Positions 25,993 through 35,256 are shown, numbered from the stretch's first letter. The stretch: 64,000 bases of DNA from Candidatus Dadabacteria bacterium (GCA_022827275.1 JAJDTG010000022.1:1-64000), one strand, 5' to 3'. Notes: a model not told the origin generated them from the letters alone. Made by a program: numbers and translations.

Positions 25993-26687
25993 ACCAGTTG
26001 GATCTCTTCTAGCTTGTAACCGATTCCCCTGACGGTCTTTATCATCTTGCCGGCGGAACCGAGTTTTTCTCTCAGGTTTTTGATGTGGACGTCTATCGTT
26101 CTGTCAAAAACCACCCTTTCGTCTCCCCAGAGGGTTTTTCTTTTGAGCAACTGATCACGGGTGAACACTTTTCCTTCCGCCTCCCCGAGGGTCTCTAGTA
26201 TCCTGAACTCGGTCGTGGTGAGGTCTATTTTCCGCGAGTTGACCGACACCTCGTAGCTTGCAGGGTCTATTCTGAGAGGGCCGATCCGAAGTGATCCGTC
26301 CACCGGGTTTTTCATTGCGTATCTTCTCAAGATGCTCTTTACCCTGGCGACAAGCTCCCGGGTCCGGAAAGGCTTTACTATGTAGTCGTCGGCACCCAAC
26401 TCAAGACCCACTACTATGTCGGCCTCCGTGGATTTCGCTGTGATCATGATTATCGGTATGGACTCTGTTGAAGGCTTGCTTTTTAGGATCCTGCAGAGCT
26501 CAAGGCCATCCATTCCGGGCAGCATTATGTCGAGCAGCACAAGGTCCGGCGGGACGGAATTTATGTAGAGCAGAAAGTCCTTTCCGCTCTGAAAGGGCTT
26601 TACCTGGTATCCCTCGCGCTTGAGGTGGTGGGTTATCAGGTTGAGTATGTCTTTTTCGTCATCAACTACCGCTACGAGCTTTTTCAT
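25989..26687 (-). CDS. phoB: Phosphate-regulon response regulator PhoB
   Basis: A 232-residue OmpR/PhoB-type regulator. The receiver domain has the acidic pair VVDDEKD at residues 7-13, phospho-acceptor D53 in LLDIMLPG, and K103 in the switch region VKPF. The C-terminal winged helix (about 135-228) ends with the recognition-helix segment RTIDVHIKNLREKL. Phosphorylated PhoB would bind the TTAACA-N5 arrays in front of pstS and the porin. Its own start is about 60 bases from the porin-side array, so it may be autoregulated. AGAGGAAC lies just before the ATG. Confidence 0.93.
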   Translation of the reverse strand: MKKLVAVVDDEKDILNLITHHLKREGYQVKPFQSGKDFLLYINSVPPDLVLLDIMLPGMDGLELCRILKSKPSTESIPIIMITAKSTEADIVVGLELGADDYIVKPFRTRELVARVKSILRRYAMKNPVDGSLRIGPLRIDPASYEVSVNSRKIDLTTTEFRILETLGEAEGKVFTRDQLLKRKTLWGDERVVFDRTIDVHIKNLREKLGSAGKMIKTVRGIGYKLEEIQLV

Positions 26688-26747
26688 CTGTGTTCCTCTT
26701 TAATTTACAGAATACAAAACTGTACATCAATTCCCCACCGAAGGCTC

Positions 26748-26801
26748 TTAACATAAAATTAACAGTTCATTTATTTTGAATTAACCATTCACGCATATCA
26801 T
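26748..26801 (+). promoter_or_regulatory. Pho-box array and -10 box of the phosphate porin promoter
   Basis: Four units at exact 11-base period, TTAACA-N5-TTAACA-N5-TTTATT-N5-TTAACC (26748-26786), are followed nine bases later by TATCAT (26796-26801), a good -10 box. The third unit is degenerate. The array lies between divergent phoB and porin genes and is oriented toward the porin. Confidence 0.75.
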
Positions 26802-26853
26802 TAGGCCAGAGTTGTTCAAAGTACAGCAATAAACACACCAAGGAGGACGTGAG

Positions 26854-28134
26854 ATGAGAATTTTAGCAGTTTTAGCTGTTTCTTTTTTCACTCTGCTTCC
26901 CTTTATGTCACTTCCCGCCCAGGCTGGCGGCGACCAGAGCATAAGGGAACAGATCGAGGAACTGAAGCAGCAGATAGAGAGGCTGGAGGAGCAGAGCCAG
27001 CAGATGAACATGAAGGTGTACGAGGCCACGGCAAAAGATTCTAAGGCTTGGTACAACAAGATAAAGGTCAAAACCAAAAAAGGCACCGGTCTTACTTTCC
27101 AGACCGCGGACAAGAACTACAAGCTTAGGATGAGGCTTCGCGGCCAGTTCCTCGCCAACTACATAAACCCTGACGGAGACGATGACGAAGGTCTCGGTTT
27201 CAGGGTAAGAAGGCTCAGGGTAACTTGGGACGGTAACGCTTTTGCTCCTTGGATGAAATACAAGGTTCAGTATGATTTCTCAAGGGGTGGAGAGCTCAAG
27301 GACATGAAGCTTTCGTTTGCCAAGAACAAGATGTTCGTTCCCACGGTGGGTCAGTACAAGGTTCCGTTTAACAGAGAGGTTCTTAACTCCTCATCCGCCC
27401 TTCAGGTTGTAGGCCGCTCGATCATAAGCGATTACTTTGAGTACGACAGGGATATCGGTGGCGGTGTTTACGGTCTTCTCGGCGACGGGATGATTCGCTA
27501 CGATTTCGGTCTTTTCCAGGGAGAAGGCACAAATACCAAGAACGACAAGGGTGACACCGGTATGCTCTGGGCAGGAAGGGTTCAGGCGGCCATTATCGGA
27601 GGAAAAGCCAAGAAGGTAAAAGAGAATTTCGCCAAAAAACCCACTCTTATGGTTGGAGCCGCTGTAGCGGGCATAGATGTTGAGGATGGAAATGACGGCA
27701 ATATAGGGATTCCATCTGAAGAGAGAGAGCTTGAAAGCGGTACAGTTACTTCCTTTACGGCGGATATAAACTACAGGGACCCGAGGTTCAACCTTACCGG
27801 TGAGTATATCGGAAGGTGGGTGAATCCCGACGATGCCGGCGTAAGTACTGCCTACGACTCCGGTTTCAGGGTTCAGGGTGGTTTCTTCGTAGTTCCGAAA
27901 AAGGTTGAGCTTGCCTCTAGGTATGCGATGGTCATCTTTGACGATGACCCCAACGTTCTCGGGGGAAATGACCTTGACAACGTATGGACGTTCACACAGG
28001 GACTTAACTACTACCTCGGCGGCAGTCACAAGTGGAAAGTGCAGGTTGACTACACGTTCCAGAGAGAAGAGGATCTCGCTGGCGCAGAGTCTGATGAGTC
28101 GATGGTAAGAGCGCAGGTTCAGGCCTACTTCTAG
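26854..28134 (+). CDS. Phosphate-selective outer-membrane porin (OprP/OprO-like)
   Basis: A 426-residue exported protein: signal peptide (VSFFTLLPFMSLPAQAG), a short coiled coil (residues 30-60, IREQIEELKQQIERLEEQSQ), then a beta-barrel with many alternating strands ending in an aromatic residue (QAYF), the usual C-terminus for outer-membrane insertion. The strand RMRLRGQFLANYINPDGDDD and the later YKVQYDFS pattern resemble Porin_O_P members, which form anion channels induced by phosphate starvation. The Pho boxes upstream and the divergent phoB support the role. AAGGAGGACG precedes the ATG, and a strong terminator follows. Confidence 0.88.
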   Translation: MRILAVLAVSFFTLLPFMSLPAQAGGDQSIREQIEELKQQIERLEEQSQQMNMKVYEATAKDSKAWYNKIKVKTKKGTGLTFQTADKNYKLRMRLRGQFLANYINPDGDDDEGLGFRVRRLRVTWDGNAFAPWMKYKVQYDFSRGGELKDMKLSFAKNKMFVPTVGQYKVPFNREVLNSSSALQVVGRSIISDYFEYDRDIGGGVYGLLGDGMIRYDFGLFQGEGTNTKNDKGDTGMLWAGRVQAAIIGGKAKKVKENFAKKPTLMVGAAVAGIDVEDGNDGNIGIPSEERELESGTVTSFTADINYRDPRFNLTGEYIGRWVNPDDAGVSTAYDSGFRVQGGFFVVPKKVELASRYAMVIFDDDPNVLGGNDLDNVWTFTQGLNYYLGGSHKWKVQVDYTFQREEDLAGAESDESMVRAQVQAYF

Positions 28135-28186
28135 GACCCGCGCGAAGGAACAAGTTTTTTTCTCCTTCCTTTTAATCTGTTAGGCC

Positions 28187-28226
28187 AAAGCCCCTCGCGT
28201 TGGAAACGGCGCGAGGGGCTTTTTTC
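28187..28226 (+). terminator. Rho-independent terminator after the porin gene
   Basis: AAAGCCCCTCGCG pairs perfectly with CGCGAGGGGCTTT across a ten-base loop and runs into a T-tract. It separates the porin from the trp genes. Confidence 0.93.
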
Positions 28227-28262
28227 TTCGCACTCTGATACGGTTAATTAATTCTTTCGCAT

Positions 28263-28278
28263 CGGTTAGGATTAACCG
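28263..28278 (+). promoter_or_regulatory. Small inverted repeat just before trpF
   Basis: CGGTTA-GGAT-TAACCG ends three bases before the trpF ATG, and CGGTTA also occurs about 23 bases further upstream. The only Shine-Dalgarno-like GGA is inside the loop, so the repeat could be an operator or affect ribosome access. There is no leader peptide with Trp codons. Confidence 0.35.
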
Positions 28279-28281
28279 CAA

Positions 28282-28902
28282 ATGACGAGAGTAAAGGTGT
28301 GCGGAATAACTAACTCCGAGGACGCGCTCTGCGCGGTGCGGCTGGGAGCAATGGCGCTCGGTTTTGTTTTCTACCAAAAAAGCCCGAGGTTCATTAGCCC
28401 CGAAGAGGCGGGAGAAGTAATAAGACAGATCCCCCCATTTGTAAGCAAGGTGGGGGTTTTCGTAAACGCCGAGGCGGATTATCTGAGGGAAGCAAGGGAA
28501 GTTGCAGGTTTTGACGTCTATCAGTTTCACGGGGACGAGACCCCGGAGTTCTGCGCCGCGTTCGGGGAGAATTACATAAAGGCCATAAGGGTTAAGGACG
28601 TGGGAAGTCTTGACGCCGTAGATCTCTACGATACGGACGCCTTTCTTTTCGATACATACTCGCCTGATGCCTACGGGGGCACGGGAGAGAATTTCTCGTG
28701 GGATGTTCTTTCCGGCCGGAAACTTGAGGGTAAATTCGTTATACTTTCCGGAGGTCTTAATTCGGATAATGTGCGCGACGCCATACGGGCGGTGAATCCC
28801 TACGCCGTCGATGTGAGTTCCGGGGTTGAAAGCTCCCCGGGGGTAAAAGATCACCTTAAGCTTGAGCGATTTATGGAGGCCGCGATTTATGGGCAAGACT
28901 AA
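28282..28902 (+). CDS. trpF: Phosphoribosylanthranilate isomerase TrpF
   Basis: A 206-residue TIM barrel catalysing the Amadori rearrangement of N-(5-phosphoribosyl)anthranilate in tryptophan synthesis. The catalytic Cys is in [13 protein letters not shown] (residue 7), QFHGDE is near residue 92, and the general-acid Asp lies in [14 protein letters not shown] near residue 128. The C-terminal phosphate site [16 protein letters not shown] is complete. Length is normal. It overlaps trpB by 14 bases. No trpC, D or E is in the window. Confidence 0.95.
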   Translation: MTRVKVCGITNSEDALCAVRLGAMALGFVFYQKSPRFISPEEAGEVIRQIPPFVSKVGVFVNAEADYLREAREVAGFDVYQFHGDETPEFCAAFGENYIKAIRVKDVGSLDAVDLYDTDAFLFDTYSPDAYGGTGENFSWDVLSGRKLEGKFVILSGGLNSDNVRDAIRAVNPYAVDVSSGVESSPGVKDHLKLERFMEAAIYGQD

Positions 28903-30088
28903 CCGGAAATACAGCTATCCTGACGCGGGAGGTCATTTCGGAGACTTCGGCGGCCGCTACGTCTCAGAAACACTCATGCCCGCTTTGATCGAGCTCCAAA
29001 AGGCCTACGATGAGGCCGCGGCTGACGAGACTTTTCACGAGGAGATCGACTACTATCTCAAGCAGTACGCGGGGAGACCCACTCCGCTTTATTACGCCCG
29101 TGCGATGACGGAGAGCCTCGGCGGCGCCAAGATTTACCTTAAAAGAGAGGATCTTGCCCACACCGGAGCGCACAAGATAAACAACACGATAGGCCAGGGG
29201 GTTCTCTGCGGAAGGATGGGCAAGGACAGGATAATAGCCGAGACCGGGGCGGGACAGCACGGGGTCGCCACAGCCACGGTTGCCGCGCTTCTGAACAAGG
29301 AGTGCGTGATATACATGGGGGAGGAGGACACGAAGCGCCAAGAGCTTAACGTCTTCCGCATGAAGCTTCTGGGTGCCGAGGTAAGGCCCGTGGTCTCGGG
29401 CACGAAAACACTCAAAGATGCCATGAACGAGGCCATGAGAGACTGGGTTACGAACGTGAGGAACACCTTCTATATAATAGGAAGCGTCGCAGGTCCCCAC
29501 CCTTATCCCATGATGGTAAGGGATTTCCAGTCCGTGATCGGATGCGAGGCGATGGAACAGATACTCGTCGCGGAAGGAAAGCTTCCCGACACCCTGGTCG
29601 CCTGTGTCGGCGGCGGTTCAAACGCCATGGGCCTTTTCTTTCCCTTCATACAGGAATCCGGGGTAAGAAAGATCGGCGTGGAAGCGGCGGGCCACGGTGT
29701 TGAGAGCGGTCTTCACTCCGCAACCATAACCGCGGGTTCAGTAGGGGTCCTTCACGGAAGCAAAACCTACCTGCTTCAGGACGAAGACGGTCAGGTACAG
29801 GGCGCTCATTCCGTCGCCGCGGGTCTAGACTATCCGGGCGTGGGTCCCGAGCATTCGTATTTCCAGGATGCGGGCGAGGTCGATTACGTCTCCGTAACGG
29901 ATGAAGAGGCGCTCTCGGCGTTTTCCTTCCTTTCTGAAGTCGAGGGGATAATACCCGCGCTTGAAACTGCCCACGCAATAGCACATGTACGCAAAATCGC
30001 TCCGACCATGTCCCCCGAGCAAATTATAGTGATCTGCCTCTCCGGCAGGGGGGATAAGGACATACATACAGCTTCCTCTCTTATATGA
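28889..30088 (+). CDS. trpB: Tryptophan synthase beta subunit TrpB
   Basis: A 399-residue PLP enzyme joining indole and serine. The PLP lysine is K96 in [13 protein letters not shown]; the catalytic Glu lies in [11 protein letters not shown] and the phosphate-binding loop is [10 protein letters not shown] near residue 235. The sequence is of the standard TrpB1 type that pairs with TrpA. ATG 28889 follows GGAGG by nine bases inside trpF; the longer frame from 28862 lacks support. Translation is probably coupled to trpF. Confidence 0.96.
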   Translation: MGKTNRKYSYPDAGGHFGDFGGRYVSETLMPALIELQKAYDEAAADETFHEEIDYYLKQYAGRPTPLYYARAMTESLGGAKIYLKREDLAHTGAHKINNTIGQGVLCGRMGKDRIIAETGAGQHGVATATVAALLNKECVIYMGEEDTKRQELNVFRMKLLGAEVRPVVSGTKTLKDAMNEAMRDWVTNVRNTFYIIGSVAGPHPYPMMVRDFQSVIGCEAMEQILVAEGKLPDTLVACVGGGSNAMGLFFPFIQESGVRKIGVEAAGHGVESGLHSATITAGSVGVLHGSKTYLLQDEDGQVQGAHSVAAGLDYPGVGPEHSYFQDAGEVDYVSVTDEEALSAFSFLSEVEGIIPALETAHAIAHVRKIAPTMSPEQIIVICLSGRGDKDIHTASSLI

Positions 30089-30124
30089 AGCGGCTTGGAC
30101 CGGTTTTTCTCACCAGCCGCGTGC

Positions 30125-30153
30125 TTGACAATACCTATACGCGCGTATATAAA
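30125..30153 (+). promoter_or_regulatory. Strong sigma-70-type promoter in the trpB-trpA gap
   Basis: TTGACA (30125-30130), 17 bases, then TATAAA (30148-30153): near-consensus. The spacer contains the palindrome TATACGCGCGTATA (30136-30149), possibly an operator. It would drive trpA with a leader of about 75 bases. Confidence 0.75.
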
Positions 30154-30237
30154 GCTTCCGAAGGTTGGAGGTTCGTTTTTTACTCTGTTTGCTTGCGATT
30201 TCTGCGTTTCCAGACTGCCGGCTTCTTATAAAAGCAC

Positions 30238-31038
30238 ATGGGAAGGATAAAGGAAAAATTCCGCGAACTTCGGGAGAAAAACAAGGCGGCTTTAATCTGC
30301 TATGTTACCGCCGGGGATCCTGATATTGACTTGACCGAGCAGATCATTGATCACATGGAGGCAAGCGGTGTCGACATGGTGGAAATTGGCATACCCTTCT
30401 CGGACCCCATGGCGGACGGGCCGGTGATCCAAGCGGCCTCGGAACGGGCTCTTGCTAGCTCGACGTCGCTTTCAGACGTGCTTTCGCTTGTAAGAAGGAT
30501 AAGGTCCCGCTCGGATATTCCCGTCATACTTTTCGGCTATTACAATCCTTTTTTCTCCTATGGTGCCGAGCGCTTTGCGCGCGATGCCCGCGAGGCGGGA
30601 GCGGACGGGGTTCTGGTCGTTGATCTTCCGCCCGAGGAAGCCGGGGAACTTAGTGTCCATGCCGAACGGGAGGGGCTTGACCGCATCTTTCTGCTTGCCC
30701 CTACGAGTACCGAAGAAAGGATAGAGATGGTGTCGCAAAACGCCTCGGGTTTTATCTACGTGGTTTCGGTCACCGGGGTTACGGGAGCGCGTCCTGACAT
30801 GGACTACAATCTCGAGGATCTGGTGGAAAGAATAAAGCGCCGCTCGGAACTTCCCGTCGGGGTGGGTTTCGGGGTGTCTTCCGCCCGCCAGGCCGCGGCG
30901 ATAGCTTCTTTTTCCGATGCCGTTATCGTGGGAAGCGCCCTTGTGAGAATAATCGAGAGCGGTGGAGAGGAAAGGCAAGAAGTGCTGGGTAGGATTTCAA
31001 GTTTCACGGAGGAACTTAGCGCCGCCTGCTACAGGTAA
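30238..31038 (+). CDS. trpA: Tryptophan synthase alpha subunit TrpA
   Basis: A 266-residue TIM barrel that cleaves indole-3-glycerol phosphate and passes indole to TrpB. The catalytic Glu is in VEIGIPFSDPMADGP near residue 48, the catalytic Asp in FGYYNPFF and the following segment, and the phosphate site in VGFGVSSARQA near residue 210. Length is normal. It is 149 bases from trpB with its own promoter between, unlike the usual tight trpBA coupling. The DHH phosphoesterase gene follows 21 bases later. Confidence 0.95.
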   Translation: MGRIKEKFRELREKNKAALICYVTAGDPDIDLTEQIIDHMEASGVDMVEIGIPFSDPMADGPVIQAASERALASSTSLSDVLSLVRRIRSRSDIPVILFGYYNPFFSYGAERFARDAREAGADGVLVVDLPPEEAGELSVHAEREGLDRIFLLAPTSTEERIEMVSQNASGFIYVVSVTGVTGARPDMDYNLEDLVERIKRRSELPVGVGFGVSSARQAAAIASFSDAVIVGSALVRIIESGGEERQEVLGRISSFTEELSAACYR

Positions 31039-31059
31039 ACGTTCTGCATTCCGGATACG

Positions 31060-32376
31060 ATGAGTACGAACGGGGAAAGGCGATATATGTTCATCGGAGA
31101 ATTTGACATTCTCCTGATGAGTCTTTTTAAGAACAGGGGTCAGGTAACAGAACTTGATTCTCCTGATGACGCATTTAACCAGAAGGGGACCTTTACGCTC
31201 ATAGTCGTAAACAACGAGTTTGCAACCAAGAAGTTTCTGGCATCCATTGCTCGCAGTTATCCCACGAGTCCGATAGTTGTTTCCGCTGACGGTGAGCAGC
31301 GAAAGGATGGCTATATAGCGAGATACGTGAGATTCGACGAAGTCGCAACCAACCAGATATCTTTTGAGGAGAAGCTTGCTAGGTCCGATATCTCCGTAAG
31401 AATGATAAGAGAGGTTCACCGCGACGCGAAAAGACTTCTTATACTCGTTCATAACCAGCCCGACCCGGATGCGATCGCGAGCGCCATGGCCCTTCGGACC
31501 CTTCTTAGAAGAAACAGGAAAACGGCGACCATAGGCTACCTCGGGGAGAAAATTTCAAGACCCGAGAACGTGGCCATGGTGGAGCTTATGGACATAGACT
31601 TGCAGGTGGTCTCCCACAATGACATAAGGAATTTCGATTCCATAGCGCTTGTCGATGTGCAGCCTTCTTATTTCAGAGGTGAGATTACGGATATCGATTC
31701 GGTGATCGACCATCACCCGATAACTCCCGAGTGCGACGCGAAATTCACCGAGATAAGCTCTGAAGAAGGAGCTACCGCGACGATCATGACCCGCCTTCTC
31801 AGGGCCGCCCAGGTTGAGATTTCCGCAAAGCTCTCTACCGCGCTTCTCTACGGCATAAAAACCGACACTATGATTCTTAACAGGGGTGCTGATCTTGACG
31901 ACCTCGAAGCGTTCACATATCTGTACGGTCAAGCCGACTTGGCTTTGCTCAGGAAGATAGAGTCCAAAACCCTGTATTCAGAAGAGATCAAACATTACGG
32001 CCAGGCGCTCTCAAGACACTGGATAAATGACGGAATAATTTTCATGAATCTGGGCAGGATAAAAAAGGAACATCTTATTTCCCAAGTGGCTGACATGGGG
32101 ATGAAAGTGGATGGGGTCAACTGGTCTGTTGCCTTCGGGATTGTTTCCGGTTCCCATGTGGTTATGTCCGTAAGGAACAGCGGGTCTGTCAAAAGCGCCG
32201 GGCGGTTGCTTTTCGAGCTTTTTGACGAAATAGGAAGTGCCGGGGGACACAGATCCTACGCCAAAGCCGTGATTCCCATGCAAGAGGTGAGGAAGCTAAT
32301 AGGGAAGACCTCGCGCAAGAACATAGAGCAGTGGATTGACAGGGTATTTAGAACCGCGACCGCTCAGAACGCCTGA
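31060..32376 (+). CDS. DHH-family phosphoesterase with extra N-terminal domain
   Basis: A 438-residue protein. Residues 1-110 form an alpha/beta domain (RYMFIGEFDILLMSLFKNRG... TLIVVNNEFATKKFL) that resembles a degenerate Rossmann/RCK fold. The DHH domain has NQPDPDAIASAMAL near residue 133, DVQPSY near 205 and VIDHHP near 215; the DHHA1 part ends with the GGH motif SAGGHRSYAKA near 394. DHH/DHHA1 enzymes of this type (NrnA-like) degrade oligoribonucleotides, cyclic dinucleotide products or pAp. Manganese would be the cofactor. The N-terminal part may sense a nucleotide. It probably shares the trpA transcript. Confidence 0.83.
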   Translation: MSTNGERRYMFIGEFDILLMSLFKNRGQVTELDSPDDAFNQKGTFTLIVVNNEFATKKFLASIARSYPTSPIVVSADGEQRKDGYIARYVRFDEVATNQISFEEKLARSDISVRMIREVHRDAKRLLILVHNQPDPDAIASAMALRTLLRRNRKTATIGYLGEKISRPENVAMVELMDIDLQVVSHNDIRNFDSIALVDVQPSYFRGEITDIDSVIDHHPITPECDAKFTEISSEEGATATIMTRLLRAAQVEISAKLSTALLYGIKTDTMILNRGADLDDLEAFTYLYGQADLALLRKIESKTLYSEEIKHYGQALSRHWINDGIIFMNLGRIKKEHLISQVADMGMKVDGVNWSVAFGIVSGSHVVMSVRNSGSVKSAGRLLFELFDEIGSAGGHRSYAKAVIPMQEVRKLIGKTSRKNIEQWIDRVFRTATAQNA

Positions 32377-32511
32377 GGACGGAAGCCAGTCTCTTTTTTC
32401 CTCCGTACCCGGTTTTTCCCCCGTCCGCTTTTAAAGCTATATTAATGGTAGGAAGTCCCATATTCATCAAGAGGGATTCGCGGAGAACAGGTTATTCCCC
32501 CCGAAACTAAG

Positions 32512-33537
32512 ATGAAACTTAAGACTGCAATTCTGGGAGTTACGGGCTATGTCGGCCAGCAGCTGCTTTCCCTTCTGGCGAGCCACCCTAATGTTGACCT
32601 GCGTGTGCTTACGTCTGAGAAATTCTCGGGTAAGAGGGTGGATGAGGCGTTTCCGCATCTTTTGGGCTACTCGGATCTTATCCTAAGCCCTGTATCGAAA
32701 ATCCCCGGCTCAGAACCTCTCGATCTTCTGTTTTCCTGCCTTCCCGGAGGCACTTCTTCTGTTTTCGTCCGGAGGTTCTTCGAGAAAGGCGTACGGGTGA
32801 TCGATCTGAGCTCCGACTTAAGATTCTCAGATCCCGCGGACTATTCCCTGGCTCACGGCGTGGCGCCGCGCTTCCCCGAACTTCTCTCCCAAGCGGTCTA
32901 CGGACTTAGCGAGCTTAACCGCGAGAGGATAAAAAACGCCCCGTTAGTCGCTAACGCGGGCTGCTATGCTACATGCGTTTCACTCGCCGTGGCTCCTCTT
33001 CTTAAAAAGTATGAAGTGGAAAATGACATTATAGTGGACATAAAGTCTTCTCTTTCGACTACGGGACGGGCTCCGAAACCCGAGAGTCACTACACCGAGG
33101 TAAAGGAAGACGTCTCCGCCCGTGGAACGGGAGGGGATGACCAGAAACATGAGATTCTTCGCGTGTTCTCCGATTTCTGCGACGTGAAGAAGCTCCTTTT
33201 CTTCAATACGCGCGTTCCGGTTAAAAGAGGCATAATGGCCGCTTCGTATCTCAGGCTCCGCTCGGAGATTTCCCCCGATGAGGCAAGGGAATTTTACGCC
33301 GGGTTCTACGGAAATGATATTTTCGTCCGGGTCTGCGACGATCTGCCCGGGATGGCATCTGTTTCCGGTTCCAACTACATCTCTTTGGGCTTCTGCGAGC
33401 GGGAAGGGCACCTTGTCATCGTATCGGTTCTTGACAATCTCATGAAGGGTGCCGCGGGTCAGGCTGTTCAGAACATGAACATCGTCTTCGGGTTTCCCGA
33501 GGATACCGGGCTCGGACAAGTTCCCCTTTTCCCGTGA
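32512..33537 (+). CDS. argC: N-acetyl-gamma-glutamyl-phosphate reductase ArgC
   Basis: A 341-residue NADPH-dependent reductase of arginine synthesis. The Rossmann motif ILGVTGYVGQQLL is at residue 7, the catalytic Cys is C151 in ANAGCYAT, and the substrate-binding region SSLSTTGRAPKPESHY near residue 178 is of the ArgC family. Length is typical. No other arg gene is adjacent; an adenylating ligase begins seven bases after its stop, so the two probably share a transcript although their pathways differ. Confidence 0.93.
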   Translation: MKLKTAILGVTGYVGQQLLSLLASHPNVDLRVLTSEKFSGKRVDEAFPHLLGYSDLILSPVSKIPGSEPLDLLFSCLPGGTSSVFVRRFFEKGVRVIDLSSDLRFSDPADYSLAHGVAPRFPELLSQAVYGLSELNRERIKNAPLVANAGCYATCVSLAVAPLLKKYEVENDIIVDIKSSLSTTGRAPKPESHYTEVKEDVSARGTGGDDQKHEILRVFSDFCDVKKLLFFNTRVPVKRGIMAASYLRLRSEISPDEAREFYAGFYGNDIFVRVCDDLPGMASVSGSNYISLGFCEREGHLVIVSVLDNLMKGAAGQAVQNMNIVFGFPEDTGLGQVPLFP

Positions 33538-33544
33538 CGGGGCG

Positions 33545-34990
33545 ATGAGAAACTACTGCGAAATACTTTATTCGAACCTCGAGCGAAATCCCCGGGGAGC
33601 GGCCATCTGGTACGAGGGAGAAACCTACAGTTACGCGCAGCTCTGCGGCTTTGTTGACGGTTTTTCCTCGTTTCTTTCCAGCCAGGAGGTGTCACGGAGA
33701 GATAAGGTGTGCGTTTTCCTTCCCAATTCGCTTTCGCTTGCAGTATCGGTTTTCTCGATAGCGAGACTCGGAGCCGCCTGCGTTCCGATCGACAGCGCAT
33801 CTGGAACCGAGGAGATAAGACACTGCCTTGAATTCTCAAAGCCGGCCCTGATTGTTACGGACGAATCTCTTGCGCATACAATAGACGCCGTTTCTGGAAA
33901 CATAAACACCGTTTGCGTGACCCGGAACGATTTTCTCGACGATACTCCCGTGGATCCGCCCGGAAGCCATCCTTCGGAGAAAGCCATCTATCTTTTTTCC
34001 ACGGGCTCAACGGGGAAGCCCAAATGCGTTGCGAGAAGCCACGCCAACATGATCGCTCTTGCCCGTAATCACACGGCCACAATAAACTGGGATAGCGGGG
34101 ACAGAATCCTTTTTTCGATTCCGATATCGCATACCTATGGTCTCGGGAACTTCGTAAGCGCCGTAAGCGTCGGGGCGTGCTGCTATTTCCTCCCGAGATT
34201 TAACAGAAAAGAGGTTCTCAGAGTGTTAGAGGAAGAACAGATAACGATCTTTCCCGCCGTCCCGTTCATGCTTGATACCCTCGCTCGAAGCGCGAGCCGC
34301 GGGGATTATGATTTCCCGCAGCTAAAGCATGTTATCTCCGCCGGGGCTCCCCTGCCCGAGGAAACCTTTTTTTCCTTCCACAAGGCTTTCGGCGTTTATC
34401 CCCGCCAGCTCTACGGTTCCTCTGAGACCGGGGTGATGGCAATCAATATTGCGGAGAACGTAGAGGGAAAACGTCTTTCAGTCGGAGTGCCGGTCGAAAA
34501 TGTCATTATCAGGGTAGTTTCTGAAACCGGGAGCGAACTTCCGGTCGGGCAGATCGGCGAGATAATAATAAGTAGCCCCTCAATGACGGATGGCTACGTT
34601 GATTTTCCGGAAGAGACCGAGAGGGTTTTTGTAGATGGTTTTTACCACACGGGCGATCTCGGAATGTTCGATGGTGACGGGTATCTTTTCATTCGGGGAA
34701 GAAAGAAGCTTTTCATCAATATCTCCGGGAATAAGGTTGACCCGTTCGAAGTTGAAAACCTGCTTATGACTCATGGGAAAATAAAGGAAGCCGCAGTGAT
34801 CGGCGCCCAGGGAGCCGGGGGCAGGGAAGAGATAAAGGCCTTTATCGTTGCGGATGGCTTGACGAGGAGGGACATCGTTAGTTTCTGCAGGGGGAAGGTA
34901 TCTGATTACAAGATTCCTGCGAAAATGGAATTTGTGGATGCGCTTCCGAGAAGCCCGGCGGGCAAGGTGCTTAGGGAGAAACTGAAGTGA
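33545..34990 (+). CDS. AMP-dependent acyl/aryl ligase (ANL superfamily)
   Basis: A 481-residue adenylating enzyme. The P-loop-like motif YLFSTGSTGKPKCVARSH is near residue 150, the aromatic-rich LYGSSETG near residue 292 binds adenylate, FYHTGDLGMFDGDGYL near 365 holds the ribose-binding Asp, and the catalytic lysine is in RSPAGKVLREKLK at the C-terminus. It would activate a carboxylic acid and load it on the carrier protein encoded next, whose GTG start overlaps its stop. The acid is not identifiable. It follows argC by seven bases. Confidence 0.88.
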   Translation: MRNYCEILYSNLERNPRGAAIWYEGETYSYAQLCGFVDGFSSFLSSQEVSRRDKVCVFLPNSLSLAVSVFSIARLGAACVPIDSASGTEEIRHCLEFSKPALIVTDESLAHTIDAVSGNINTVCVTRNDFLDDTPVDPPGSHPSEKAIYLFSTGSTGKPKCVARSHANMIALARNHTATINWDSGDRILFSIPISHTYGLGNFVSAVSVGACCYFLPRFNRKEVLRVLEEEQITIFPAVPFMLDTLARSASRGDYDFPQLKHVISAGAPLPEETFFSFHKAFGVYPRQLYGSSETGVMAINIAENVEGKRLSVGVPVENVIIRVVSETGSELPVGQIGEIIISSPSMTDGYVDFPEETERVFVDGFYHTGDLGMFDGDGYLFIRGRKKLFINISGNKVDPFEVENLLMTHGKIKEAAVIGAQGAGGREEIKAFIVADGLTRRDIVSFCRGKVSDYKIPAKMEFVDALPRSPAGKVLREKLK

Positions 34991-35247
34991 CCGAGCGAAA
35001 AGAAGTTCTCAGGGAGCAAGTAAGGCGGCTTGTCGTAGACAAGTTCAATCTCGACATCGAACCTCAGGATATATCGGCCGAGCAGTCCCTGATTGAACTT
35101 GGAGTCGGGGTTGATTCCGTTTCGACTCTTGAATTCATTATGGAGCTTGAAGAGGAGTTCGGGGTTTCAATTGACGAATCCGAAGTTGATCCCGGGGTTC
35201 TTGAGACTGTTGAGAGCCTCTCTGAGTTTATTCTCTCGCTTAAGTGA
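34987..35247 (+). CDS. Acyl carrier protein
   Basis: An 86-residue four-helix carrier protein with phosphopantetheine attachment at S44 in GVGVDSVSTLEF. Acidic helix II (EFIMELEEEFGVSID) is typical of carrier proteins that dock ligases and synthases. The start is GTG 34987, overlapping the ligase stop as GTGA, so the two are translationally coupled and presumably act together. It is not next to fab genes, so it is likely a dedicated carrier for the ligase rather than the fatty-acid ACP. Confidence 0.9.
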   Translation: MTERKEVLREQVRRLVVDKFNLDIEPQDISAEQSLIELGVGVDSVSTLEFIMELEEEFGVSIDESEVDPGVLETVESLSEFILSLK

Positions 35248-35256
35248 TTTGCCCTT

